Shown here piece by piece: positions 34,688 through 43,166 of a stretch of DNA of 64,000 nucleotides (position 1 is its first letter; each line of letters opens with the position of its first letter). The stretch comes from a bacterium. Its GTDB lineage: Bacteria > Auribacterota > UBA3054. The notes under the pieces were generated by a model. It made no database searches and was not told where the DNA came from. It saw only the letters and a list, made by a program, of their open reading frames with translations. The stretch covers positions 1 through 64,000 of the forward strand of contig JAGCTE010000044.1 in assembly GCA_017963805.1 (NCBI GenBank), written 5' to 3'. Made by a program: the position numbers and the translations under genes.

Positions 34688-36075
34688 AAGAAAACGACAA
34701 ACTGAGTTTTTACTTCTGCGGCATCGCCGGCTGCGGCATGGATCCCCTGGCGCGTTTCACGCTGAGGGAAGGATACTCTGTCCGCGGCAGCGATATCAAA
34801 GAGTCCGTTGAACTCGAAAAGCTGCGCTCCGAAGGCATCGAATGCTACGCCAGCCAGGACGGCACCAAACTGAGGCCCGGCGACGTTTTCGTTTACAGCA
34901 GCGCCATTCATGACGACAATCCCGACATGATGAGAGCGAAGGAGCTTGGCCTTTCAATGCTGCACCGCTCGGAACTTCTGGCGCAGATCGCCAGGCGCCG
35001 CAAAGCCGTGACGGTAGCCGGGATGCACGGCAAGACGACGGTCAGTTCGCTCATCGCCTTCCTTATGGCGGAGTGCGGCCTCGACCCTAACGCCGTGATA
35101 GGCGGCTTCGTACCCGCTTTCGACGGAAACTTCAGGAAAGGAGCGGGCGATTACCTCGTGCTGGAAGCCGACGAGAGCGACGGGACCTTCACAAGGTACG
35201 CTTCCACCGTCGCGGTGCTGTTGAATATCGACGCCGACCACCTCGACCACTACAAGGACATAAAAGAAATAGAGAAGGCCTTCGCGGTCTACGTAAACAA
35301 CATCGTTCCGGGCGGGACGCTCGTTTACAACTGCGAGGACGAGATATGCCGCCGCCTTGCCAAGAACGCCAGGGGTGACATCAGAAAAGTAAAATGCGCG
35401 CTGGGCGCCCTCGCGACGGAATCGGCCGATTATGTCGGAGTAGACATCGCGCTAAGCGACCTCTCCTCAACGTTCACGCTCATAGCGGACGGGAAAGAGA
35501 AAAGGTCCCTTCCCGCAGTCGTCCCGCTGCCCGGAAGCCACAACGTCTTCAACGCCGTCATATCGCTTGCCTGCGCCGAAGTTTGCGGAGCCGACCTTGA
35601 AGCAGCCATCAAAGCGCTCCCCGGGTTCAAGAACGCCCGCAGGCGCTTCGAACTGCTCGGGAAATGGCACGGCGCGGAGATTATAGACGACTACGCCCAT
35701 CATCCGAAGGAAATAGAGGCGCTGCTGAGATCCGCCTCAAGGCTGGAGGGCGAGCTCACGGTAGTTTTCCAGCCGCACCGTTTCTCCAGGACGGAGAAAC
35801 TCCTGCCGGAATTCGCCAAGGTGCTCTCCAAAGCCCCCAACCTCATCCTGACGGATGTTTACAGCGCGGGCGAAAGCAAGAACAGAATAGGCGGGCGCGA
35901 GCTCTACGAAGCCGTCCTCGCCATGGGCGGCAAAGCCGAGTGGGCCGATACGCCCAAAGAGATACCTGATCTTCTGCTAAAGAGAAGCAAGAACTGGAAA
36001 TTCCCCCACACCCTTCTTTTCACGGGCGCAGGGGCGCTCTCCGGTCTCGCTCATGAAATGTTAAAAAAACAATAG
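34684..36075 (+). CDS. murC: UDP-MurNAc:L-Ala ligase MurC
   Basis: Adds L-alanine to UDP-MurNAc, the first step of the stem peptide. The 463-residue protein opens with FCGIAGCGMDPLA, where the usual GIGGxGM is GIAGCGM. The P-loop GMHGKTT is at 113-119, and EADESDGTF, NIDADHLDHY and IIDDYAHHPKEI follow; these distinguish MurC from MurD/E/F. No Mpl-like or Ddl fusion is present. No murB or ddl follows, unlike in many clusters; ftsQ is 8 nt away. Confidence 0.96.
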   Translation: MKENDKLSFYFCGIAGCGMDPLARFTLREGYSVRGSDIKESVELEKLRSEGIECYASQDGTKLRPGDVFVYSSAIHDDNPDMMRAKELGLSMLHRSELLAQIARRRKAVTVAGMHGKTTVSSLIAFLMAECGLDPNAVIGGFVPAFDGNFRKGAGDYLVLEADESDGTFTRYASTVAVLLNIDADHLDHYKDIKEIEKAFAVYVNNIVPGGTLVYNCEDEICRRLAKNARGDIRKVKCALGALATESADYVGVDIALSDLSSTFTLIADGKEKRSLPAVVPLPGSHNVFNAVISLACAEVCGADLEAAIKALPGFKNARRRFELLGKWHGAEIIDDYAHHPKEIEALLRSASRLEGELTVVFQPHRFSRTEKLLPEFAKVLSKAPNLILTDVYSAGESKNRIGGRELYEAVLAMGGKAEWADTPKEIPDLLLKRSKNWKFPHTLLFTGAGALSGLAHEMLKKQ

Positions 36076-36083
36076 GGAGTCTT

Positions 36084-36887
36084 ATGTATACGACGAAAAA
36101 CCAAAAGGCGGCAAGCCGCCCGGAAGTGCAGAAAGCCCAGTTGCGCGACGCGAGAAACGGTTTTTTGAAAACGTTCCTTTTTATCGCGGCGGTCTTCGCA
36201 ATCTTTGCCGGGATCTACAAACTGGCCGAAAAGGTACTCAGTTCTGACGATTTCCTCGTCAAGAGCATCCGGGTGGAAGGCAACCATTCGGTCAGCAAAG
36301 CCGAAATAATAAAGGCCGGCGGCCTCTACGCCAACATGAACATATACACCCTGAAGACCGATAAGATCAAGCAGGGCATACTGGGTCACCCCGACATAGA
36401 GAAAGCGGAGATCGAGCGCGAGATGCCGACAAATCTGATCATCCGCGTCAAGGAAAGGGAGCCCATGGCGCTTCTGAAAACAAGCGACGGCAAGATCCTT
36501 CCCGTAGACCGCCGCGGCCGCATACTGAGCGAAAACAAGCTTGAGAACGCCAAGGGCATGCCCCTTATCCTGACAGAAGAGGAAACCGGATCACTGGGGC
36601 AGGAATGCAAGGATAAGAAAGTCTTGACCGCCCTCGACTACCTGCTTGTCATCCGCCACGCTCCCGAAAGGAATTTCCTCAAGATCAAGACAGTGGACGT
36701 CAGGCCAAAAGACGCCCTCGTCTTCAAGACCGTCTCCATAGACGAAATAATTTTCAGCGAACAATACTCCAGCGACGAAGTCGCCAAGATCTTCGAAATA
36801 ATCAAGAACTTGCGCGAAAACGGCCGCGGAGCCTCTAAAATCGACGCCCGCTACGAAGACGTGGCGGTTGTCTGCAAATACCTCTGA
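36084..36887 (+). CDS. ftsQ: Cell division protein FtsQ/DivIB
   Basis: Bitopic divisome protein bridging FtsA-side and FtsW/I-side components. It is 267 residues: a basic cytoplasmic end, one membrane span (about 31-49, TFLFIAAVFAIFAGIYKL), a POTRA domain starting SIRVEGNHSVSKAEIIKAGG (about 62-81), and a beta domain with the MPTNLIIRVKEREPMALL segment. The ATG follows GGGAG. ftsA begins 3 nt after its stop. Confidence 0.9.
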   Translation: MYTTKNQKAASRPEVQKAQLRDARNGFLKTFLFIAAVFAIFAGIYKLAEKVLSSDDFLVKSIRVEGNHSVSKAEIIKAGGLYANMNIYTLKTDKIKQGILGHPDIEKAEIEREMPTNLIIRVKEREPMALLKTSDGKILPVDRRGRILSENKLENAKGMPLILTEEETGSLGQECKDKKVLTALDYLLVIRHAPERNFLKIKTVDVRPKDALVFKTVSIDEIIFSEQYSSDEVAKIFEIIKNLRENGRGASKIDARYEDVAVVCKYL

Positions 36888-36890
36888 CCT

Positions 36891-38123
36891 ATGGCAAAAG
36901 AAAAGATCTATTCGGCAATCGACCTAGGGTCCCAGACGATCAGGGCGGCCATCGGCAGGCTGCTTGAAGACGGCTCCCTCGAAGTTATCGGCTACGGGAC
37001 GGCATCCAGCGAAGGCATCATCAAAGGGCGCATCGAGGACGCCAACGCGGCTCAGGAAGCGGTCAAGAAAGCCGTTTTGGCCGCCGAGAACGACGTCAAG
37101 GCCCGACTCCCCTTCCGCATGGAGGAAGTCGTCGCCAGCGTGACGGGATCCATAATCTCGGGAGAGCAGGACGTCACGACCGTCTCCAACAACGCGAAAG
37201 ACGGGAAGATCGGCGAGAAGCTTCTCTTTGACATCGACAGCGCCTTCGAGGAACGCTTCACCCACAAGGACCGCAAGCCCATTCACATCTACGTCACCGA
37301 ATACAACGTCGACAACGTGAGGGAGACGAGCCAGGCCAGCGTCCTGGAGATGCAGGGCGAAAAGATCGGCGCGAAAGGCTTCGGCATTCTTGGCGATTCG
37401 GCCAACCTCGACAAAACGGCGGGAGCTTTGAACAACGCCGGGCACACCGTCGACATATTCTGCTTCGACGTGGTTGCGGACGGATATTCCGTTTTGACTC
37501 CCGAGCAGCGTCAGATCGGCTCGGTCATCATAAACGCCGGAGCCGGCAGCACCGATTTCGCCTTCTGGAAAAACGGCATCGTCCAGTTCATAGGAAGCTT
37601 CCCCGTAGGCGGCGACCATATAACCAACGATCTGGCCTTGGGCCTCAACATGCCCTTCAAGGCGGCCGAGGAGCTGAAGTGCCAGTACGACAAGAACGAA
37701 CCGGAAGTCAGAGTCGGCGGCAAACTCTACAAGACCCGCTCGGTCGACACCATCGTCCAGGCCAGGACCGAGGAGACGGTCCGCTACATAGCCGACCAGA
37801 TCAAGCAGAACGGCATGCTAAGCCAGATCCAGGGCGGGATCTTTCTGACAGGCAACGCGGCCAGGAGCAGTTTCATAAGCTACATGCGCCGCGAATTCTC
37901 GAGCCTGGAAGTCAGAAACGCCTATCCGATCATCCCCGCGGAAGCGGACAATTCGGATCCCTTGGAGACAGGCAGGCTATTCTCCCCGTACTACGGCAAC
38001 AAGTTCCAGACCGACTCCGGCTCCTCAACGATCCTCGGCATGCTGGCCTACGCTGCCAGAGAAGACCTTCACACCACTAAAAAAAGCTCCTCCGGGCTCT
38101 TCAAATTCTTCAATCTGCTATGA
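36891..38123 (+). CDS. ftsA: Cell division protein FtsA
   Basis: Actin-like membrane tether and activator of FtsZ. The 410-residue protein has phosphate-1 IDLGSQTIRAAIG (about 10-22), the FtsA GIIKGRIED motif, phosphate-2 INAGAGSTDFAFWK (about 215) and the SHS2-region insertion between. The C-terminal SSGLFKFFNLL matches an amphipathic membrane-targeting helix. The last 4 bp overlap ftsZ (ATGA). Confidence 0.93.
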   Translation: MAKEKIYSAIDLGSQTIRAAIGRLLEDGSLEVIGYGTASSEGIIKGRIEDANAAQEAVKKAVLAAENDVKARLPFRMEEVVASVTGSIISGEQDVTTVSNNAKDGKIGEKLLFDIDSAFEERFTHKDRKPIHIYVTEYNVDNVRETSQASVLEMQGEKIGAKGFGILGDSANLDKTAGALNNAGHTVDIFCFDVVADGYSVLTPEQRQIGSVIINAGAGSTDFAFWKNGIVQFIGSFPVGGDHITNDLALGLNMPFKAAEELKCQYDKNEPEVRVGGKLYKTRSVDTIVQARTEETVRYIADQIKQNGMLSQIQGGIFLTGNAARSSFISYMRREFSSLEVRNAYPIIPAEADNSDPLETGRLFSPYYGNKFQTDSGSSTILGMLAYAAREDLHTTKKSSSGLFKFFNLL

Positions 38124-39244
38124 AAGACAACAAACTTTTGATAAAAGTGATAGGCGTCGGCGGCTGCGGCTGCAACACTGTTTCCAACATCGAGCAGCAG
38201 TACGCCGGAACGCTGGGCGACAACTTTGAGTTCTACGGAGTCGACACCGACTTCATAAGCCTTGCGAACCAGTCCGTCTCCCACAAGGTCCAAATAGGCT
38301 CCAGCGGCATCGGGACGGCCAAGGATCCCATGAAAGGCGCGGAAGCCGCCCAGAAGAGCATCAACGAGCTCAAATCGATGCTCCAGGGCGTTGACATCGC
38401 CATATTGTGCGCCGGATTAAGCGGCGGCACGGGCTCGGGCGCCACGGGCGTCATCGCCCAGGCGGCCGCCGGCAACCCCGGCTGCGTCGTCATGGCCTCC
38501 GTCACCCTTCCCTTCTACTACGACGACCAGAAGAAGCAGGAAGCGGCGAAAACCGCTTTGAAAAACATCAGGGAAGTCGTGCCGGTCGTTCTGCCCGTGC
38601 AGAACGGCGTCGGAATAGAGGACGAGAACGTCCCCTTCCTGGACGTCCTGAGAGCCACCGACAGAAACGTCATATCGCTCCTTGAGATGATAAAGGTCAT
38701 CACAAGCTCCGCCAGCACCGTGAGCCTTGATTTCAGCGAATTTTTAAACGTCGCCTCCACTCCCGGCAACGCCATGATAGGGATCGGCGAAGCGGACGGC
38801 GAGCAGGCCGTCTCCGTCGCCATAAGCCTGGCGCGCTCTCCCAAGAACACCTCCTACGGCGACTATTCCCTGAAAGACGCCTCGAAGCTGGCGCTCGTCA
38901 TTATGGGCAACGGGTCAATATCCTACAAGCAGATAAAGGACGCCAGGACCACTTTGCAAAACGAGATCGGCTACCAGACGGAAGTCTTCAACGGCTTGTA
39001 CGTCAACAACGACCTCGCGAACGTGAAAGTCATTATGTTCGCGACCGGCATGAACGATCCCAAGGAAATGTCCGAACCGATCTTCCAGACGGAAATGACA
39101 GTCGCCGGCCCCGGCGACCAGGTCGAGATGGGATTTCTGTCAGCCGACGACGGCTACTTCAAGGGAACGGCCCCCGCTTACTTCGAGGGCATAAACTACG
39201 ACAGGCCGACGTTCCTGAGAAAAAACCTCAGGATCGAGCAGTAA
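38120..39244 (+). CDS. ftsZ: Cell division GTPase FtsZ, divergent
   Basis: Tubulin homologue that forms the division ring. It is 374 residues, similar in length to typical FtsZ. The GTP-binding core is present but altered: the opening VIGVGGCGCNTV matches, and the tubulin signature reads LSGGTGSGATG (Ser101 in place of the first Gly of GGGTG). The early N(T/V)D block is GVDTDF, and the T7-loop region is SLDFSEFLN rather than NVDFADV. The C-terminal DRPTFLRKN resembles the conserved peptide DIPTFLRR that binds FtsA. It ends 2 nt before a convergent gene. The function is secure from position after ftsA and the tail peptide. Confidence 0.93.
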   Translation: MKDNKLLIKVIGVGGCGCNTVSNIEQQYAGTLGDNFEFYGVDTDFISLANQSVSHKVQIGSSGIGTAKDPMKGAEAAQKSINELKSMLQGVDIAILCAGLSGGTGSGATGVIAQAAAGNPGCVVMASVTLPFYYDDQKKQEAAKTALKNIREVVPVVLPVQNGVGIEDENVPFLDVLRATDRNVISLLEMIKVITSSASTVSLDFSEFLNVASTPGNAMIGIGEADGEQAVSVAISLARSPKNTSYGDYSLKDASKLALVIMGNGSISYKQIKDARTTLQNEIGYQTEVFNGLYVNNDLANVKVIMFATGMNDPKEMSEPIFQTEMTVAGPGDQVEMGFLSADDGYFKGTAPAYFEGINYDRPTFLRKNLRIEQ

Positions 39245-39246
39245 CC

Positions 39247-39789
39247 CTACTCGATGAAAACAGCCGCGGCGACGACCGTCTTCCAAAGGCCATTCTTGTC
39301 GCCCCTGGCCGATTGGGTGCAGTTGGTGGTCCTCACGAAACGTCCGCTCATGCGGTACATCTCTTTCCTTTCGTCCCAGTCGGCGTCCGGGTCCATGTCC
39401 ACGCCCAAAGTGGTGGCCAGCATCGTGGCCGCCAGATCCTCGGCGTATTCGCCGGCCGTCTCGTCCGTTTCGCCGTAGGTGTGGTGTTCCGAAAGGTAGC
39501 CGTAGTGGTTGCCGTCGGCGGGCTGGGCCAAGCCTACGGAGGCGACGATCTGGCGCCCGGGCTCGTTGGTGTCTATCCTGGCCATGACGGTGAACGTTAT
39601 CTCTCCGGGATTAAGCAAAGCTATGCCTTTGTGTCTGGGAATGATCTTGCAGCGGGGCGGCAGAATGCTTGAAACCGTAACTAGATTGCAAGCCTGTATG
39701 CCGGCCATGCGCAGCGCGTCTTCAAAACTGCTGAGGCGGTCCTTGTGGACGCCAACGCCCTTGGTAAAGAAAACCTGGCTGGGAATCAT
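39247..39789 (-). CDS. pdaD: Pyruvoyl-dependent arginine decarboxylase
   Basis: Converts arginine to agmatine, the first step of polyamine synthesis in this route. The proenzyme self-cleaves to give beta and alpha chains with an N-terminal pyruvoyl group. The 180-residue protein has the cleavage site VSSILPP with Ser40-Ser41, the GEI entry ([13 protein letters not shown]) and the C-terminal [10 protein letters not shown] strand, all as in the family. It is preferred to start at ATG 39789; a TTG at 39807 would add six residues. It has its own promoter inside the preceding intergenic region and converges on ftsZ with a 2-nt gap. No other polyamine gene is visible here. Confidence 0.92.
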   Translation of the reverse strand: MIPSQVFFTKGVGVHKDRLSSFEDALRMAGIQACNLVTVSSILPPRCKIIPRHKGIALLNPGEITFTVMARIDTNEPGRQIVASVGLAQPADGNHYGYLSEHHTYGETDETAGEYAEDLAATMLATTLGVDMDPDADWDERKEMYRMSGRFVRTTNCTQSARGDKNGLWKTVVAAAVFIE

Positions 39790-39843
39790 CTTATCTCGGA
39801 GCTCCAAATTATTGAAAGTTAAAAAGTTTTATTTTCGAGGGAT

Positions 39844-39872
39844 ATTGTAATATAACCTTCACTTTATGTCAA
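39844..39872 (-). promoter_or_regulatory. Sigma-70 promoter of the arginine decarboxylase gene
   Basis: TTGACA (39872-39867), 17-nt spacer, TACAAT (39849-39844), reading leftward. It lies just beyond the stop of the purine nucleoside phosphorylase gene, so the decarboxylase can be expressed separately. The leader is about 48 nt to the ATG at 39789. Confidence 0.8.
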
Positions 39873-39876
39873 AAGG

Positions 39877-40686
39877 CTAGATGTAAGCCATGAGAAGCTT
39901 TATGAGCGAATCGCCGCCTTTCGCGCACGCTTCGGCCACGCTCTCGTGGGTGATCTTCGGCCCGCCCTTTTTCGCCGCGGGGTTCGAGACCAGCGTTATG
40001 CCGCTGACAATAGCTCCCATGTGGTGGGCCGCCTCCGCCTCCAAGACCGTCGACATTCCGACTACGTCGGCGCCCAGGATCCTGAGCATGTTCACTTCCG
40101 CCGGCGTTTCGAAAGAGGGGCCGTGCATGCCGGCGTAAACGCCGCGGTGAAGCTTGACGCCGACGGATTTGGCGCAGGCCATGATGTCGGTGTTGCAGTC
40201 CTCGTTGTAAAGCGTCGTCATGTCCGGGAAACGCGTGCCCATCCTTTCGTCGTTGAAGCCGGTCAGGGAGGAGACGCCCTGGTTGTTTATCTGGTCCTCT
40301 ATCAGCATAAGGTCTCCGGGCGCCAGATGAGGGGCTATGCCGCCGGCGGCGTTCGTCAATATGACGTGCGAGGCGCCCCAGATTATTATGGAGCGCAGAA
40401 GCCTGACCACGTCAGCGGGCGCGTTGCCTTCGTAAAGATGCACTCTCCCCCGCATCACGGCGATCACTTTTCCGTTCAGCCGCCCTACAAGAAGCGAGCC
40501 GACGTGTGACTGAACGGTCGAAACCGGAACGTAGGGTATGTCGGAATAAGGGATCTCGTTTATCGGCTCCACGGCTTGGCTGAATTTGTCGAGCCCGGAG
40601 CCTAGGACGACGGCCTTCTCGGGCTCGACGTCGCATTTGTCGTTCAGAAACGAGCAGATCTGTCTGATTTTTTCGTACTCCAGCAT
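39877..40686 (-). CDS. punA: Purine nucleoside phosphorylase, trimeric family
   Basis: Splits (deoxy)inosine/guanosine with phosphate to base and (deoxy)ribose-1-phosphate. The 269-residue protein has the phosphate-binding VVLGSGL (27-33), the RVHLYEG loop, TNAAGGIAP, MHGPSFETPAEV and DVVGMSTVLEA, all PNP-I family marks. Last gene of the nucleoside operon, 9 nt after the pyrimidine phosphorylase, with a strong AGGAG. Together with phosphopentomutase the products feed pentose phosphates into central metabolism. Confidence 0.95.
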   Translation of the reverse strand: MLEYEKIRQICSFLNDKCDVEPEKAVVLGSGLDKFSQAVEPINEIPYSDIPYVPVSTVQSHVGSLLVGRLNGKVIAVMRGRVHLYEGNAPADVVRLLRSIIIWGASHVILTNAAGGIAPHLAPGDLMLIEDQINNQGVSSLTGFNDERMGTRFPDMTTLYNEDCNTDIMACAKSVGVKLHRGVYAGMHGPSFETPAEVNMLRILGADVVGMSTVLEAEAAHHMGAIVSGITLVSNPAAKKGGPKITHESVAEACAKGGDSLIKLLMAYI

Positions 40687-40695
40687 ATGTCTCCT

Positions 40696-42003
40696 TTAGG
40701 AAATTTTCAATTGACGAACGCAGGAAGGCCGCGTTTCCGGCTCCTCGCCCACTAAGAAAAGTTCCGGCAGCTCAGATACGTCAAAAGGTTTGGAGGAATA
40801 GACCTCCATGATAGTCTCGCCTTTTTCGACCTTGTCGCCCAATTTCTTGTTGAAGCGCAGCCCGGGCTTGTGGTCTATTTTGTCAGTCAAAACACGGCGC
40901 CCGGCGCCCAGGCGAATGAGAAGCTGCCCCAGGCCGAAGGTGTCTATCTTCCTTATGAATCCGCTCTCTTTGGCCTTGTATTCCGTCAGGTTGCCGGCCG
41001 GGGAAAGGATCATGTCCAGATTTTCCACGGCCCATTTTTCCGCGCCCTGGGAAGAGATGATCTTGAGGAAGCGCTCGTAGGCTTCCCCGCTTTTTATAAG
41101 CTTCTCCAATTCGGGACGGAAATCCCTCTTCTTATCTTCGGGGAACGCCAGCCTGCACATGGATTCAGCCAGGCTAATGGTGACCAGGCGGAAGCGCTCC
41201 TCAGTCTTTTCACCTCTCAGCATCCTTACAGCTTCCATGACTTCCACGCCGTTGCCGGCCCATTCACCCAAAGGCTCGTTCATGTCCGTAAGCAATACTT
41301 CCGTGCGCACGCCGAAAGAGGTGGAAGTCCTGAAAAGCGACATGGCAAGCGCCTCGGCGTCGCTTACGGTCCGCATGAAGGCGCCGCTGCCGTATTTCAC
41401 GTCCAAAACAAGCCCGTCCAGCGTTTCGCAGAGTTTTTTCCCGAGGATCGAAGCGGTGATGAGGCCCACGGAATCAACGGTGCCGGTCACGTCCCTCAGG
41501 GCGTAGAGCCTTTTGTCAAGTTTCGCCACGTCGTCGGTCTGAGTCATGAAGATCGCGCCGTTCTCCCTTAGGAATCCCCTGGCCTCCTCCCAGGTGAACT
41601 GCTGGAACAGTCCCGGGATTGATTCAAGCTTGTCGACCGTCCCGCCTGTGTGGCCCAATCCCCTGCCGGCCAAAGTCGGCACCAGCGCTCCCATGCAGGC
41701 GAGGAGCGGGAGGAGAACGATGGTCGGCTTGTCCCCCACGCCGCCCGTGGAATGCTTGTCGACGACAGGCTTGCCGTAGTAACTTTCCTTAGGGCGCCGT
41801 CTGCCGCTCTCCACGATGCACTCCGTCATGCAAAGGACTTCCGAGGGGTCCAGCCCCTTTATGCAGGCGGCCATTAGCCAGGCGGACATCTGGTAGTCCG
41901 CCACCTCGCCCGACATGTAACCGGCGAAAAAGCGCCGCAGGTCGTCAGCTTTTATGATCTCGCCGCGCTTTTTGGCCTCTATCACTTCAACGGGAGTTTT
42001 CAT
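40696..42003 (-). CDS. deoA: Pyrimidine nucleoside (thymidine) phosphorylase
   Basis: Cleaves thymidine and uridine-type nucleosides with phosphate. The 435-residue protein has the family phosphate-binding signature KHSTGGVGDKP (83-93), the LAGRGLGHTGGTVDKLESIPG stretch near 112 and KYGSGAFM near 204. Its ATG overlaps the stop of the phosphopentomutase gene (ATGA). Thymidine and broader pyrimidine phosphorylases are hard to tell apart by eye. Confidence 0.95.
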   Translation of the reverse strand: MKTPVEVIEAKKRGEIIKADDLRRFFAGYMSGEVADYQMSAWLMAACIKGLDPSEVLCMTECIVESGRRRPKESYYGKPVVDKHSTGGVGDKPTIVLLPLLACMGALVPTLAGRGLGHTGGTVDKLESIPGLFQQFTWEEARGFLRENGAIFMTQTDDVAKLDKRLYALRDVTGTVDSVGLITASILGKKLCETLDGLVLDVKYGSGAFMRTVSDAEALAMSLFRTSTSFGVRTEVLLTDMNEPLGEWAGNGVEVMEAVRMLRGEKTEERFRLVTISLAESMCRLAFPEDKKRDFRPELEKLIKSGEAYERFLKIISSQGAEKWAVENLDMILSPAGNLTEYKAKESGFIRKIDTFGLGQLLIRLGAGRRVLTDKIDHKPGLRFNKKLGDKVEKGETIMEVYSSKPFDVSELPELFLVGEEPETRPSCVRQLKIS

Positions 42004-43166
42004 GACAGCACGCTCCTTCCGAAGGCAAGGTGAGGAAGATCCAATATCTCGGCGACCGTGGCTCCTAGGTCGGCGTACGTCTCCCTAGTCCCGAGATCCC
42101 TGGGCTCCTCGGCCGGCGAATAGAAAAGCAGGGGCACCCTTTCCCTCGTGTGGTCCGTGCCCTTGTAAGTGGGATCCAGCCCGTGGTCCGCCGAGATAAA
42201 GAGATAGTCGTTTCTTCCGAGGCTCAAAAGCAGCGGCCCCAAAAGCTCGTCGAATTCCTTCAGGCACTTCGCGTATCCCAATGGATCGCGCCTGTGGCCG
42301 TAGAGCATGTCGAAGTCCACGAGGTTCGCGAAGATCAAGCCGTTCTTCTGCTCCTTCAGGGCTTCCATAACTTTCGCCATGCCGTCCCTGTTGGAAACGG
42401 TGTGGACGGCTTTCGTCACGCCGACTTTGGCGTAGATGTCCTCGATCTTGCCGATGGCGTAGAAAGGCAGCCCCTTGTCCCTGAGGTGCGTGAGAAGGTT
42501 CGGCTCCGGCGGGCTCATCGAATAATCCCTTCTCCTCGGGGTGCGCGTGAAATCGTCCGCCTTCGTTCCGACAAAGGGCCTGGCTATGACCCTACCGATG
42601 TTCAGCTCATACGCCATGGCCCTGGTCGCGGGGCAGACTTCGTAAAGCCTTTCAAGGCCGAATCGCTCTTAGTGCGCGGCGATCTGGAAGACGGAGTCGG
42701 CCGAAGTGTAAACTATGGGGAAGCCTGTCTTCAAATGCTCTTCGCCAAGCTCCTTTATGACGACCGTCCCGCTGATCGGCCTGTTGCAAAGGTAGCCCGG
42801 AACGCCCGCCGCCTTCATCCATCTTCTCAAAAAGTCCTCCGGAAAGCCGTCCGGGAAAGTGGCGAAGGGCTGCTCCATGCGGCAGCCTATCATCTCCCAA
42901 TGCCCGGTGGTGGTGTCCTTGCCGCAGTTTATTTCCGTCATGCGGCCATAGCTGGCGATGGGATGATCGCTCGGCGGGCAGCCCAATATTTCCCTCGGCT
43001 CTATGCTGCCCAGACCCATTTTCTGAAGGTTGGGAATCTTCAGACCGCCGACTTTTTCCGCGGTATGGGCGAGCGTCGAGGCCCCCGGATCGCCGTAATT
43101 GGCGGCGTCCGGAGCGTGCCCTATCCCGACGGAGTCGAGGATTATTATGATAACGCGCTTATCCAT
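42000..43166 (-). pseudogene. deoB: Phosphopentomutase with one in-frame TAA
   Basis: Converts (deoxy)ribose-1-phosphate to the 5-phosphate. Two same-frame pieces (43166-42669 and 42617-42000) together give 389 codons, the normal length. The first holds IILDSVGIGHAPDA, KDTTTGHWEMIG and TSADSVFQIAAH. Then comes TAA (42671-42669) at codon 166, and the frame continues ERFGLERLYEVCPATRAM into the second piece with ISADHGLDPTYKGTDHTRERVP. In the family the interrupted spot reads QIAAHEE, so GAA to TAA is the single change. This means a nonsense mutation, sequencing or assembly error, or readthrough. TAA is a normal stop elsewhere here. It overlaps both neighbours (TGATG and ATGA), so the operon is intact. 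Confidence 0.88.

Noticed and set aside
39214-39232. Terminator hairpin at the ftsZ end (CCTGAG/CTCAGG)
   Set aside because: Short 6-bp stem inside the coding region, no T-run on either strand.
42000-43166. TAA recoded as an amino acid
   Set aside because: TAA ends many genes here (for example mraZ and ftsZ), so the codon is a normal stop.
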